The notes beneath the pieces are model-generated. The model did not search any database, was not told where the DNA came from, and saw nothing but the letters and a program-made list of their open reading frames with translations. A program made the position numbers and the translations under genes. Source: an uncultured Prevotella sp. (GTDB taxonomy: Bacteria > Bacteroidota > Bacteroidia > Bacteroidales > Bacteroidaceae). From it: 55,357 nucleotides of DNA. The DNA lies in contig UQRP01000015.1 of assembly GCA_900543585.1 (NCBI GenBank), positions 1 through 55,357 on the forward strand, written 5' to 3'. Positions 33,437-40,755 of the stretch are shown here, one piece after another; the first letter of the stretch is position 1, and every line of letters starts with the position of its first letter.

Positions 33437-33812
33437 AGTAAAAATCAAATGCCGAGAGACGTGAGTAAAGCAATACAAAGATTTTAGGAAGTGGATATTT
33501 TTAGTAACGAACTAATTATAAGACATTTATCATCTTATCCCAAAAGCAAAAAAGTAGATACCGGGCAAGTTCTCCACTCCGACTTAACGAGTTTTTCCAA
33601 CATTAAGTCTGCTCTTCCAGCGTGCGACTATCGTATTACAACTGCTTTCGTACAGCGGGAACCGCGTATATTTATAATTATTAACATCAATCGATTGCAC
33701 AGATTTTTTATCATATTTTTCATATCTTCTTCGCAATATGAAAGGAGAATCGTCTAAATTTGCAACATCCTTTACAAACAACTAATTTTATCTTTCAACT
33801 TAAAAAACAATT
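33437..33812. other. AT-rich intergenic region between divergent GH3 and starch-binding genes
   Basis: About 400 bp separate the two divergent start codons. An 88-codon open frame on the plus strand (33491-33757) has no recognisable domain and runs into the downstream promoter box, so it is not called. No other strong structure is seen besides the two promoter boxes. Confidence 0.4.
33755..33762 (+). promoter_or_regulatory. Promoter of the starch-binding/amylase unit, -7 element
   Basis: TAAATTTG matches TAnnTTTG, 50 bp upstream of the ATG at 33813. Confidence 0.6.
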
Positions 33813-34949
33813 ATGAAAGTTAGTTTACGCATGCTTTTGCTTGCGGCGCTGTTATCATTCCTTCCATGGTGTGGTTTCACGCTCAGCGCTTCGGCAACCG
33901 TTGTTTATTACAACAATCCCAATAAGTGGAGCACGGTTTACTGCTATGTCTATAAAGACAAAGGCGCGTCCGAGAACGGTAAGTGGCCGGGTGCACAGAT
34001 GACCTACGATGCCAGCATCTCCCATGACGGTACCACGGGTTGGTGGAAATATGACGTACCCGACAACCTCGCTTCAGGACAACTCATCGTCAACGACGGT
34101 GGCAGTAACCAGTACCCGGCAGCTCAGCAGCCCGGCGTGCAGCTCAGCGGCAAGAACTATGCTTGGCTCAACGGCACCACACTGACAGAGACCGACGACA
34201 ACGGCAGCTCGACGGGCGGCAACACGGGCGGCAATACCGGGGGCACTGGTTTCAATATCTATGTGAAAGCAAGCGCCGCACCCTATATCTATGTTTGGTA
34301 CGACGACAATGGTACAACGAAAAAACCCAACGGCGACTGGAAAAACACCAAGGCCATGACTCCAACATCCGCCTCCGGATGGTATGTCTACAACGTTCCC
34401 GCAGGTGTCAGCTCCGTCAACTTCATCCTTACCACAACAGCCGGCGCCAACGATAGCCAAAAGCTCACCGGCAACGTTACGAATGTCACTTCCGATGTCT
34501 ACTATGCCGTCAACGGCTCTTCGGCTTCCGAAACGACAGAGCGCCCTGATATTGTCAGCGAAGACGTGTATGTCTACTTCCTCAACAAAAACAATTATGA
34601 GAAGGTGTATTGCTACCTCTACAATGGTACCACTTCCCACACCACATGGCCGGGCTTGGAGATGACTCTGGACAACAACATCGAGCACGACGGCACGACA
34701 GGCTGGTACACGCTGAAAGTCCCTGACGAGTTCAAGAGCGCATCTTTTGTTATCAACAACGGCTTGGACGGCACAGCCCTCAACGGCGAGACAGTCTACG
34801 ACGGCAGCACCGCAACGGGCATCTCCGGTATCAACATCAGCAAACAGGATGCTGAAGGCTGGTACACCCTCTCCGGCATGAGAGTCAGCAAACCCACAAA
34901 GGCCGGTGTCTATATCCACAACGGAAAGAAGTTCGTTATCGTGAAGTAA
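33813..34949 (+). CDS. Secreted starch-binding protein with CBM26-like modules
   Basis: A 378-residue protein with a signal peptide (LLLAALLSFLPWCGFTLSAS). Module 1 (about 29-100) begins VVYYNNPNKWSTVYCYVY and has a WPG motif, typical of CBM26 starch-binding domains. A Gly/Thr/Asn linker follows (STGGNTGGNTGGTG), then a middle beta-rich module with YIYVWYDDNG (about 150-235), and module 3 (about 250-325) again CBM26-like with NYEKVYCYLYNG and TWPG. The tail GWYTLSGMRVSKP...GVYIHNGKKFVIVK resembles C-terminal segments common on secreted Prevotella proteins. No catalytic domain is present. It lies 48 bp upstream of the amylase and shares modules with it. Confidence 0.85.
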   Translation: MKVSLRMLLLAALLSFLPWCGFTLSASATVVYYNNPNKWSTVYCYVYKDKGASENGKWPGAQMTYDASISHDGTTGWWKYDVPDNLASGQLIVNDGGSNQYPAAQQPGVQLSGKNYAWLNGTTLTETDDNGSSTGGNTGGNTGGTGFNIYVKASAAPYIYVWYDDNGTTKKPNGDWKNTKAMTPTSASGWYVYNVPAGVSSVNFILTTTAGANDSQKLTGNVTNVTSDVYYAVNGSSASETTERPDIVSEDVYVYFLNKNNYEKVYCYLYNGTTSHTTWPGLEMTLDNNIEHDGTTGWYTLKVPDEFKSASFVINNGLDGTALNGETVYDGSTATGISGINISKQDAEGWYTLSGMRVSKPTKAGVYIHNGKKFVIVK

Positions 34950-34997
34950 GCGGTACGCCCACATATTTAAAGAACCAAAAACTATTCAGACAATATT

Positions 34998-37250
34998 ATG
35001 TTCAATATAAAATCAATCTTATTCTCGGCCTTCGCGCTGCTCAGCATGAGCTTCTCCGCCTATGCCGACAACAGCTACGGGCTGAAGAGCAACATCCAGG
35101 ATGGTGTCATCCTGCACTGCTTCGACTGGAAGCTCAGCGACATCAAAGCTGCACTTCCCGACATTGCCAAGGCTGGCTTCACAGCCGTGCAGACATCACC
35201 CGTCTCAAAAGGCGGCGGTGCCGGTGCTGTATGGTATGACGTATACCGCCCACAAGACTATACTATCGGTAATGGCATCGGATCAGAGAGTGAGCTCAAA
35301 GATCTGTGCACAACCGCTCACCAATATGGTGTAAAAGTCATAGTTGATGTCGTGGCCAACCATACCGACTACCCCAACTGCACTGGTTATATGAATGACC
35401 AGAGTCGCTATCACACCCCCTTTGACGTCAGCAATTGGAACGACCGAAATCAGGTTACCCATGGAAAGATTGGCATGTGGGATAACAAGACCGAAGACAG
35501 CGGCGTACAGAACTATATCCACCAGTTTATTGAGGCGTTAAAGAACTGCGGCGTCGATGGCATCCGCTGGGATGCTGCCAAGCACATAGGGCTACCTTCT
35601 GAGGGTGATTCCTTCTGGCAGAACGTTCCTGACCAGAGCATGTACAACTACGGTGAAATCCTCGACGGCACCGGTGGAGATGACAAGACCCTGTTCCCAG
35701 AATACCAAAAGTATATATCCATCACCGACAACGGCTATGGCAATGGATTCGCCAACTCGTTCAACAGCGGACAGGTCAACAGTTCCATCGGCAACTTCAA
35801 CCAAAGAGGTGCCACAACAGCAAAGCTCGTCTACTGGGGTGAGAGCCATGACACCTACGCTAATGATGGCGGTTCATCGAAGTATATGAGCCAGAATATT
35901 ATCGACCGCGCCTACGCTGTCGTAGCTGGTAACAACGGGGCTACCGCGCTCTACTTCTCGCGTCCCTCTACGACGGAAAAGAACTCCATGAAGCTTGGCC
36001 AAAAGGGCTCTACGCACTTCACCTCCAAGGAGGTCGCAGAGGTGAACCACATGCACAACATCTGCGCCGGTGAGCCCAACTACTATGTCCACGGCGATAA
36101 CGTGGCCGCGCAGGTGCGCCAAAGCGGGGCTATCATCGTCCTCGGCCGCGGCAGCAACCAGAGCGTGAGCTTCGACAACGGAAAGGGCGATGGCAAGTGG
36201 CTGAAGGCAGGTACCTATACCGACAAGGTTGGCGGCGGCACATTCACCGTCACGACCTCTACCATCAGCGGACAGGTAGGCTCTACAGGTATCGCCGTCA
36301 TCTACAACGGCACCATTTCTACAGATCCCTCTGTCACCCTCTCACCGGCTTCCGGCACTTCTTTCTCCGAGGAGACAACGACCATCACGGCAACAGCTGA
36401 GAACGCTACATCGGCTTGGATTCAGGTTGACGGCGGCAGCAAGCAGACATTCACTACCTCCACCACCGTCACCATCGGCAGCGGCGTCGACTACGGCAAA
36501 TCCATCACCATCAGCTGGGGCGCTACCGGCTCTGACGGTAAGACAGCTTCTGGCTCGGCAACTTATAACAAGGTGAAGGCCTACACTCCGACCCTCAGCA
36601 GCAAGGATGAGGTCTCCTGCTTCTTAGAGACAGCTTCCGACAACGCAAAGATCTGGGCATGGAACACTACCGTCCCGCAGTTCACTAAGAGCAAATGGCC
36701 CGGCGACGCCATGACCCTCGTGGGCAAGGCTGCCAACGGCAACAACGTCTTCAAATGGACCTACACTAGTACTGAGAGTGCTCCCACACAGGTTATCTTC
36801 ACCCACGACGGCGAGACAAGGTTCGTATCTGAGAATATCGACTTCAAGAACCACGGCTACTATGTCGAGGGTGTCTGTGAGAAAGAGATTACTAAAGTCG
36901 AGGGCGGCGAAGTCGTTCCTTCCGGCAAATATGTCTACTTCGACAACCCCAACAAGTGGAGCAACGTATATTGCTACTTCTACGACGGCACAACGAGTGC
37001 ATCGGTATGGCCGGGTGAGAAGATGACCTACGACGAGAGCGCTACCCACAACGGCAAGACGGGATGGTATAAGGTCAGCGTCCCCGCTGACTTCACCTAT
37101 GCCAAGTACGTCCTCAACGACGGTACAGGTGCCCAGAAACTCGCAAGCACATCGCTCTATACCACTCAAGGCACGACGCTCAAGGGCTCTGCAGCCTCTT
37201 CCGACAATAATGGCGGCACTTCTGACAACAACGGGGGTAGCTCCCGATAA
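34998..37250 (+). CDS. Secreted GH13 alpha-amylase with C-terminal CBM26-like modules
   Basis: A 750-residue enzyme with a signal peptide (ILFSAFALLSMSFSAYA). Catalytic domain motifs are VDVVANHTD (about 116-124), GIRWDAAKH with nucleophile Asp192, YGEILDG with acid/base Glu220, and GESHDTYAND with His284-Asp285. After the barrel and its beta-domain come an Ig-like region (about 440-540), a CBM26-like module with KSKWPGDAM and a second with YVYFDNPNKWSNVYCYFY and VWPGEKM. The C-terminus stops in a Ser-Asp-Asn-Asn-Gly repeat because of a 1-bp shift in the DNA repeat. It probably cleaves alpha-1,4-glucans at the cell surface or outside. Confidence 0.93.
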   Translation: MFNIKSILFSAFALLSMSFSAYADNSYGLKSNIQDGVILHCFDWKLSDIKAALPDIAKAGFTAVQTSPVSKGGGAGAVWYDVYRPQDYTIGNGIGSESELKDLCTTAHQYGVKVIVDVVANHTDYPNCTGYMNDQSRYHTPFDVSNWNDRNQVTHGKIGMWDNKTEDSGVQNYIHQFIEALKNCGVDGIRWDAAKHIGLPSEGDSFWQNVPDQSMYNYGEILDGTGGDDKTLFPEYQKYISITDNGYGNGFANSFNSGQVNSSIGNFNQRGATTAKLVYWGESHDTYANDGGSSKYMSQNIIDRAYAVVAGNNGATALYFSRPSTTEKNSMKLGQKGSTHFTSKEVAEVNHMHNICAGEPNYYVHGDNVAAQVRQSGAIIVLGRGSNQSVSFDNGKGDGKWLKAGTYTDKVGGGTFTVTTSTISGQVGSTGIAVIYNGTISTDPSVTLSPASGTSFSEETTTITATAENATSAWIQVDGGSKQTFTTSTTVTIGSGVDYGKSITISWGATGSDGKTASGSATYNKVKAYTPTLSSKDEVSCFLETASDNAKIWAWNTTVPQFTKSKWPGDAMTLVGKAANGNNVFKWTYTSTESAPTQVIFTHDGETRFVSENIDFKNHGYYVEGVCEKEITKVEGGEVVPSGKYVYFDNPNKWSNVYCYFYDGTTSASVWPGEKMTYDESATHNGKTGWYKVSVPADFTYAKYVLNDGTGAQKLASTSLYTTQGTTLKGSAASSDNNGGTSDNNGGSSR

Positions 37251-37323
37251 CAATGTAGGTAGCTCTGACAACAATGTAGGTAGCTCTGACAACAATGGTG
37301 GATGCTCTGATAACAGCGGCGCA
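37218..37323 (+). repeat. 21-bp tandem repeat at the amylase 3' end with one 22-bp unit
   Basis: Units at 37218-37238, 37239-37260, 37261-37281, 37282-37302 and 37303-37323 encode SSDNNGG or SSDNNVG-type heptapeptides. The second unit is 22 bp (AGCTCCCGATAACAATGTAG and G T), one base longer than the others, and it creates the amylase stop TAA at 37248-37250. Confidence 0.9.
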
Positions 37324-37377
37324 CCCAAAATGCTTTGCAGCGGCGCACCAAATACAACGAAAAGCAATAACAGATAA
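37251..37377 (+). pseudogene. Out-of-frame continuation of the amylase C-terminus
   Basis: In the frame shifted by one base the Ser-Asp-Asn-Asn-Gly/Val repeats continue past the amylase stop, then read KMLCSGAPNTTKSNNR and stop at 37375-37377. Removing one base within the 22-bp unit would extend the enzyme by about 42 residues. It is described as the lost tail of the amylase rather than a separate gene. Confidence 0.7.
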
Positions 37378-37448
37378 AATAGTCTTCAGGGTAACAACAT
37401 ATTCAAGCAGTTAACAATAGGTTAAAAAAGGATTTTTGTATTCAGGTT

Positions 37449-37485
37449 CCGCCCCGATGGAGTTCACTTTCCTCGGGGCGGTTTT
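37449..37485 (+). terminator. Terminator after the amylase
   Basis: CCGCCCCGA (37449-37457) and TCGGGGCGG (37473-37481) form a 9-bp GC-rich stem with a 15-nt loop, followed by TTTT. Confidence 0.9.
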
Positions 37486-37524
37486 AATTTGTGTAAAACG
37501 CAACGCTGAAAGGTGGAAAAGCAG

Positions 37525-37532
37525 TAACTTTG
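37525..37532 (+). promoter_or_regulatory. GDSL hydrolase promoter, -7 element next to the start codon
   Basis: TAACTTTG ends 4 nt before the ATG at 37537. Transcription would start at or just before the start codon, so the mRNA is probably leaderless or nearly so. Confidence 0.6.
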
Positions 37533-37536
37533 CAGT

Positions 37537-38730
37537 ATGAAAAGGAAGTTACTGTCTATTCTATTCTTTTTTCTGCCCCTCTTAGCGTTGGCAGGGCGCC
37601 CCGTCGGTCATGCCACCGTTATCGGCGACTGGACCGGCACCTGGGCCACGGCCATGCAGACGCCCGTGAAGGCCTTCATGCCTTTCAACAATCAGATGAG
37701 CGACCGCTCCGTGAGGCAAATTGTGAAAGTATCCTTAGGAGGCCGCGTCATCAGGCTCCAGCTCTCCAACATTTTCTCCACTGAGCCCGTCGTCCTCAAA
37801 TCCGTATATATCGCCCATGCCCTCGACACCTTCCGCATCGACACCCGCAGCGCCCGCTACCTGAAGTTCGCCGGACACGACGAGGTCACCATCCCCGCGG
37901 GTATGAGCATCTTCTCCGATGCCGCTGCCTTCGACCTCAAACCCTTGGAGACCGTGGCCATCACTATCAACTACGCCACAGCTCCCAAGCAACCTACCGT
38001 GCACATGGGCTCACGCACTACAAGCTACATCCTCAAGGGCGCCAGCACACCGGAGACAGACTTCACCAAGGCCTTCCGCTACGAGAAATGGTTCAATATC
38101 GCCGCCCTCGAAGTCCTCGCCAACCGCCCGCGCACCATCGCCATCATCGGCAACAGCATCACCGACGGTAAGGGGTCGACCACAGACCACCAGAACCGCT
38201 GGCCCGACGAGATGAGCTTCTACCTCAAAGGCACCGTCGGCGTCCTCAACCTCGGTATCGGCAACAACCGTGTCATCACCAACAGCGGCTACGGCGAGCC
38301 TGCTAAGGACCGCTTCTATCGCGACATCATCGAGCAACACGGTGTCACCGACGTCGTCATTTTCGAGGGCATCAACGATCTTGGCACAAGCCGATACGGT
38401 GTCGCCACGGCCTACCGACTCATCATGGAATACCGCAACATGATAGAGGCGTGCCGCAAAGCCCACAAGCGCGTCTTCTTAGCCACCATCACACCTATGC
38501 GGGGTTCCGGCTACTATAATGCTGACCGTGAAGAGGGTCGCCGCATCGTCAACGCCTGGATACGCCAACAGAAGGTCGCTGACGGATACCTCGACTTCGA
38601 CGCCCTCCTCCGAGACCCAGCCGCGCCCACGGCCCTGCGACGCCAGTGGGCACTTACCGACCACCTCCACCCCAATGCCACCGGATACAGAGAGATGGGA
38701 CGCTATGCAGCGGAATACTTTAAGAAGTAA
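37537..38730 (+). CDS. Secreted SGNH/GDSL-family hydrolase
   Basis: A 397-residue protein with a signal peptide (LLSILFFFLPLLALAG). An N-terminal beta-rich region (about 25-190) precedes the SGNH domain. Block I is IGNSITDGKG with catalytic Ser207, block III is EGINDLG with Asn280, and block V is LTDHLHPNATGY with Asp375 and His378. These enzymes act as esterases, often carbohydrate acetylesterases. The neighbouring amylase and GH3 suggest polysaccharide processing, but the acyl substrate is unknown. A terminator lies upstream, so it is a separate transcript. Confidence 0.9.
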   Translation: MKRKLLSILFFFLPLLALAGRPVGHATVIGDWTGTWATAMQTPVKAFMPFNNQMSDRSVRQIVKVSLGGRVIRLQLSNIFSTEPVVLKSVYIAHALDTFRIDTRSARYLKFAGHDEVTIPAGMSIFSDAAAFDLKPLETVAITINYATAPKQPTVHMGSRTTSYILKGASTPETDFTKAFRYEKWFNIAALEVLANRPRTIAIIGNSITDGKGSTTDHQNRWPDEMSFYLKGTVGVLNLGIGNNRVITNSGYGEPAKDRFYRDIIEQHGVTDVVIFEGINDLGTSRYGVATAYRLIMEYRNMIEACRKAHKRVFLATITPMRGSGYYNADREEGRRIVNAWIRQQKVADGYLDFDALLRDPAAPTALRRQWALTDHLHPNATGYREMGRYAAEYFKK

Positions 38731-38874
38731 AAAGCTCCCAACGAATGCACGTCCTATACACGCCACGGCTAATCCCTTTATCTCTTCGTAAGGCTGGGTT
38801 CCGTAGGACGCTGCTTTGCTGCGTCGCCCGCCGACCCTCCGCTATGACTCTTACCACTCACATATTATAATATT

Positions 38875-39540
38875 ATGAATGTCCAGATAGAACCCTCGTG
38901 GAAGCAATGGTTAGAACCGGAGTTCTCCACACCCTATTTCCAGCAGCTCACACAAGCCGTACGCCGTGAGTATAGCCAGGGCCCCTGCTTCCCTCCGGGC
39001 CACCTCATCTTCAACGCCTTCAACCTCACCCCCTTCGACGCGGTCAAGGTCGTCATCATCGGCCAGGACCCCTACCACGAGCCCGGGCAGGCCATGGGGC
39101 TGAGCTTCTCCGTCCCCGAGGGTGTGGTGATGCCACCATCGCTCATCAACATCTTCAAGGAGATTCACGATGACCTCGGCAAGCCCATCCCCACCAACGG
39201 CGACCTCACACGCTGGGCCCGCCAGGGTGTGCTCCTGCTCAACGCTACCCTCACCGTCCGCGCACATATCGCCAACAGCCACCAGACCTTAGGCTGGAGC
39301 ATCTTCACCGACGCCGCCATACGGGCCCTTAACGCCCACCGCGACCACATAGTCTACATGCTCTGGGGCGGCTTCGCCAAGTCCAAGCGACAGCTCATCG
39401 ACGCCTCCCGCAACTGCATCTTGGAGTCCGTGCACCCCTCACCGCTCTCGGCCAACCGGGGCGGCTGGTTCGGACAGCATCAGTTCTCTAAGTGCAACGA
39501 CTATCTCAGAAATGTAGGCAAAGAACCCATCGACTGGTAA
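38875..39540 (+). CDS. ung: Uracil-DNA glycosylase, family 1
   Basis: A 221-residue base-excision repair enzyme that removes uracil from DNA. The catalytic water-activating loop IIGQDPYHEPGQAMGLSFSV contains the family 1 GQDPYH motif near residue 64. LLLNATLTVR and the DNA-intercalation loop VHPSPLSA near the C-terminus are also conserved. The length is normal. No promoter box is visible in the 144-bp gap upstream. The DUF3109 gene follows after 3 bp, so the two are probably co-transcribed. Confidence 0.97.
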   Translation: MNVQIEPSWKQWLEPEFSTPYFQQLTQAVRREYSQGPCFPPGHLIFNAFNLTPFDAVKVVIIGQDPYHEPGQAMGLSFSVPEGVVMPPSLINIFKEIHDDLGKPIPTNGDLTRWARQGVLLLNATLTVRAHIANSHQTLGWSIFTDAAIRALNAHRDHIVYMLWGGFAKSKRQLIDASRNCILESVHPSPLSANRGGWFGQHQFSKCNDYLRNVGKEPIDW

Positions 39541-39543
39541 ACT

Positions 39544-40176
39544 ATGAACGAACTGCATATCATACAAGTCGGCAACGTCCTCGTCTCGCCCGACATCATC
39601 ACGGAGTTTTTCTGCTGCGACCTTGACAAATGCAAGGGCGTCTGCTGTGTCGAGGGCGATGCCGGAGCCCCCGTCACCCTCGACGAGGTCATGGCCATGG
39701 AGGACAACCTCGACACTGTCTGGGACGACCTCTCAGCGTCGGCACAGAGTGTCATCGACAAGCAGGGCGTCGCCTATACCGATGGCGACGGCGACCTCGT
39801 CACAAGCATCGTCGGAAAGAAAGACTGCGTCTTCACCTGCTACCATGACATCCAAGACTTCGGTGACGGCCACACCATTCCTCACTGCTGTCTCTGCGCT
39901 TTTGAGCGCGCCTTCCGGGCCGGGAAGACGAAATGGTGCAAGCCCATCTCCTGCGCGCTCTACCCCATCCGGGAGAAAGCCTTCCCCATGGGACTCACAG
40001 GCATCAACTACAACCGTTGGGATGTCTGCCATGACGCCGTCGTCCTTGGCAAGAAACTCGGCATACATGTCTACGAGTTTCTTAAAGAGCCGCTCATCCG
40101 ACGATTCGGAAAGGAATGGTACGACGAGCTCCTAAAGGTAGCGGAAGAGCTGAAGAAGCAGGGACTGCTCAGATGA
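39544..40176 (+). CDS. DUF3109 family cysteine-rich protein
   Basis: A 210-residue protein with a conserved cysteine pattern: CCDLDKCKGVCCVEGDAGAP near residue 24, CVFTCYHD, PHCCLCAFERAF and KPISCALYPIR. These resemble the CxxxCxxxCC-type zinc or Fe-S cluster-binding motifs of the YkgJ-related families. Its function is unknown. It follows ung by 3 bp in Bacteroidota fashion and probably shares its transcript. Alternative starts are not evident. Confidence 0.88.
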   Translation: MNELHIIQVGNVLVSPDIITEFFCCDLDKCKGVCCVEGDAGAPVTLDEVMAMEDNLDTVWDDLSASAQSVIDKQGVAYTDGDGDLVTSIVGKKDCVFTCYHDIQDFGDGHTIPHCCLCAFERAFRAGKTKWCKPISCALYPIREKAFPMGLTGINYNRWDVCHDAVVLGKKLGIHVYEFLKEPLIRRFGKEWYDELLKVAEELKKQGLLR

Positions 40177-40200
40177 CAGCTACCCACACCTGGCCACATA

Positions 40201-40494
40201 AAAACCTATTAAAAACCATGGTGCTGTAGCGCTTCAATAAACAAAAACTCGAAACAGTAGGGATATAGCATGTTTTAATAGGTTTTATTTGGTTTTATTC
40301 TTTTTCTCTTCGGGAGGTGAAAGAAAAGAAAAACCTATCAAAACCTAATAAAACCTTGGGGCAGTAGTGCTTCAATAAACAAAAACTCGAAGCAGTAGGG
40401 ATATAGCATGTTTTAATAGGTTTTATTTGGTTTTATTCTTTTTCACTGCGAGAGGTGAAAGAAAAGAAAAAACTATCAAAACCTAATAAAACCT
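40201..40494. repeat. 138-bp tandem repeat with internal self-complementarity
   Basis: Two copies (about 40201-40338 and 40339-40476) differ at a few positions and a partial third copy ends near 40494. Within each copy, ATAGGTTTTATTTGGTTTTA and the downstream AAACCTATCAAAACCTAATA are approximately complementary, so each unit can form a long hairpin. The repeat is non-coding. Confidence 0.85.
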
Positions 40495-40514
40495 GCCTTT
40501 AGTGGCGGTGGCAC

Positions 40515-40628
40515 GGTGCCGGAGGTAGGGGCGGTGGCATTCCTGCCGCCGGAAAAAAATGTCGAAGACCCTAAACTCTTTCCGTAGCAGACTCAGCAGT
40601 TCCCCGGCGGCAGGAATGCCACCGCCCC
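40515..40628. repeat. REP-like palindromic elements, inverted pair
   Basis: A 25-bp core at 40528-40552 (GGGGCGGTGGCATTCCTGCC and CGCCGG) is repeated as its exact reverse complement at 40604-40628. The plus copy is part of a 37-bp block (40515-40551) identical to 55310-55346. Together the two cores form a perfect 25-bp inverted repeat with a 51-bp loop. Confidence 0.9.
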
Positions 40629-40679
40629 TTCCATCCTGCACCATTAAAGCCGCTCCTAACATTCTCCAGCCATTTGACC

Positions 40680-40718
40680 GGACTTCCGGACTTCTAAAAA
40701 GCTTCTCTTCCGGACTTC
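40680..40718. repeat. Dispersed 39-bp element (CCGGACTTC family)
   Basis: Positions 40680-40718 are the exact reverse complement of 55147-55185. The element is made of CGGACTTC/GAAGTCCG short repeats around AAGCTTCT-like sequence. It lies beside the REP-like cores at both sites, so core and element form one composite family. Confidence 0.85.
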
Positions 40719-40755
40719 AAAGCAGTTCCTCTGGTCTTCGAAAAAGCTTCTCTTT

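Larger units (their letters stand above)
40177..40755. other. Repeat-rich intergenic region before the restriction-modification genes
   Basis: No gene is supported here. The region holds a 138-bp tandem repeat and REP-like palindromic elements, annotated separately. A plus-strand open frame from 40559 overlaps mod antisense and is rejected. Confidence 0.7.

Noticed and set aside
33491..33757. 88-codon frame between GH3 and the starch-binding gene
   Set aside because: No ribosome-binding site or domain, and it ends at the promoter box for the next gene.
34860..34949. Type IX secretion sorting domain on the starch-binding protein
   Set aside because: The tail resembles C-terminal segments on some Prevotella secreted proteins, but the match is too weak by eye to call a sorting domain.
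31152..38730. Polysaccharide utilisation locus
   Set aside because: GH3, amylase and GDSL genes are close together, but no SusC/SusD pair or regulator is present and they are on two strands with separate promoters.
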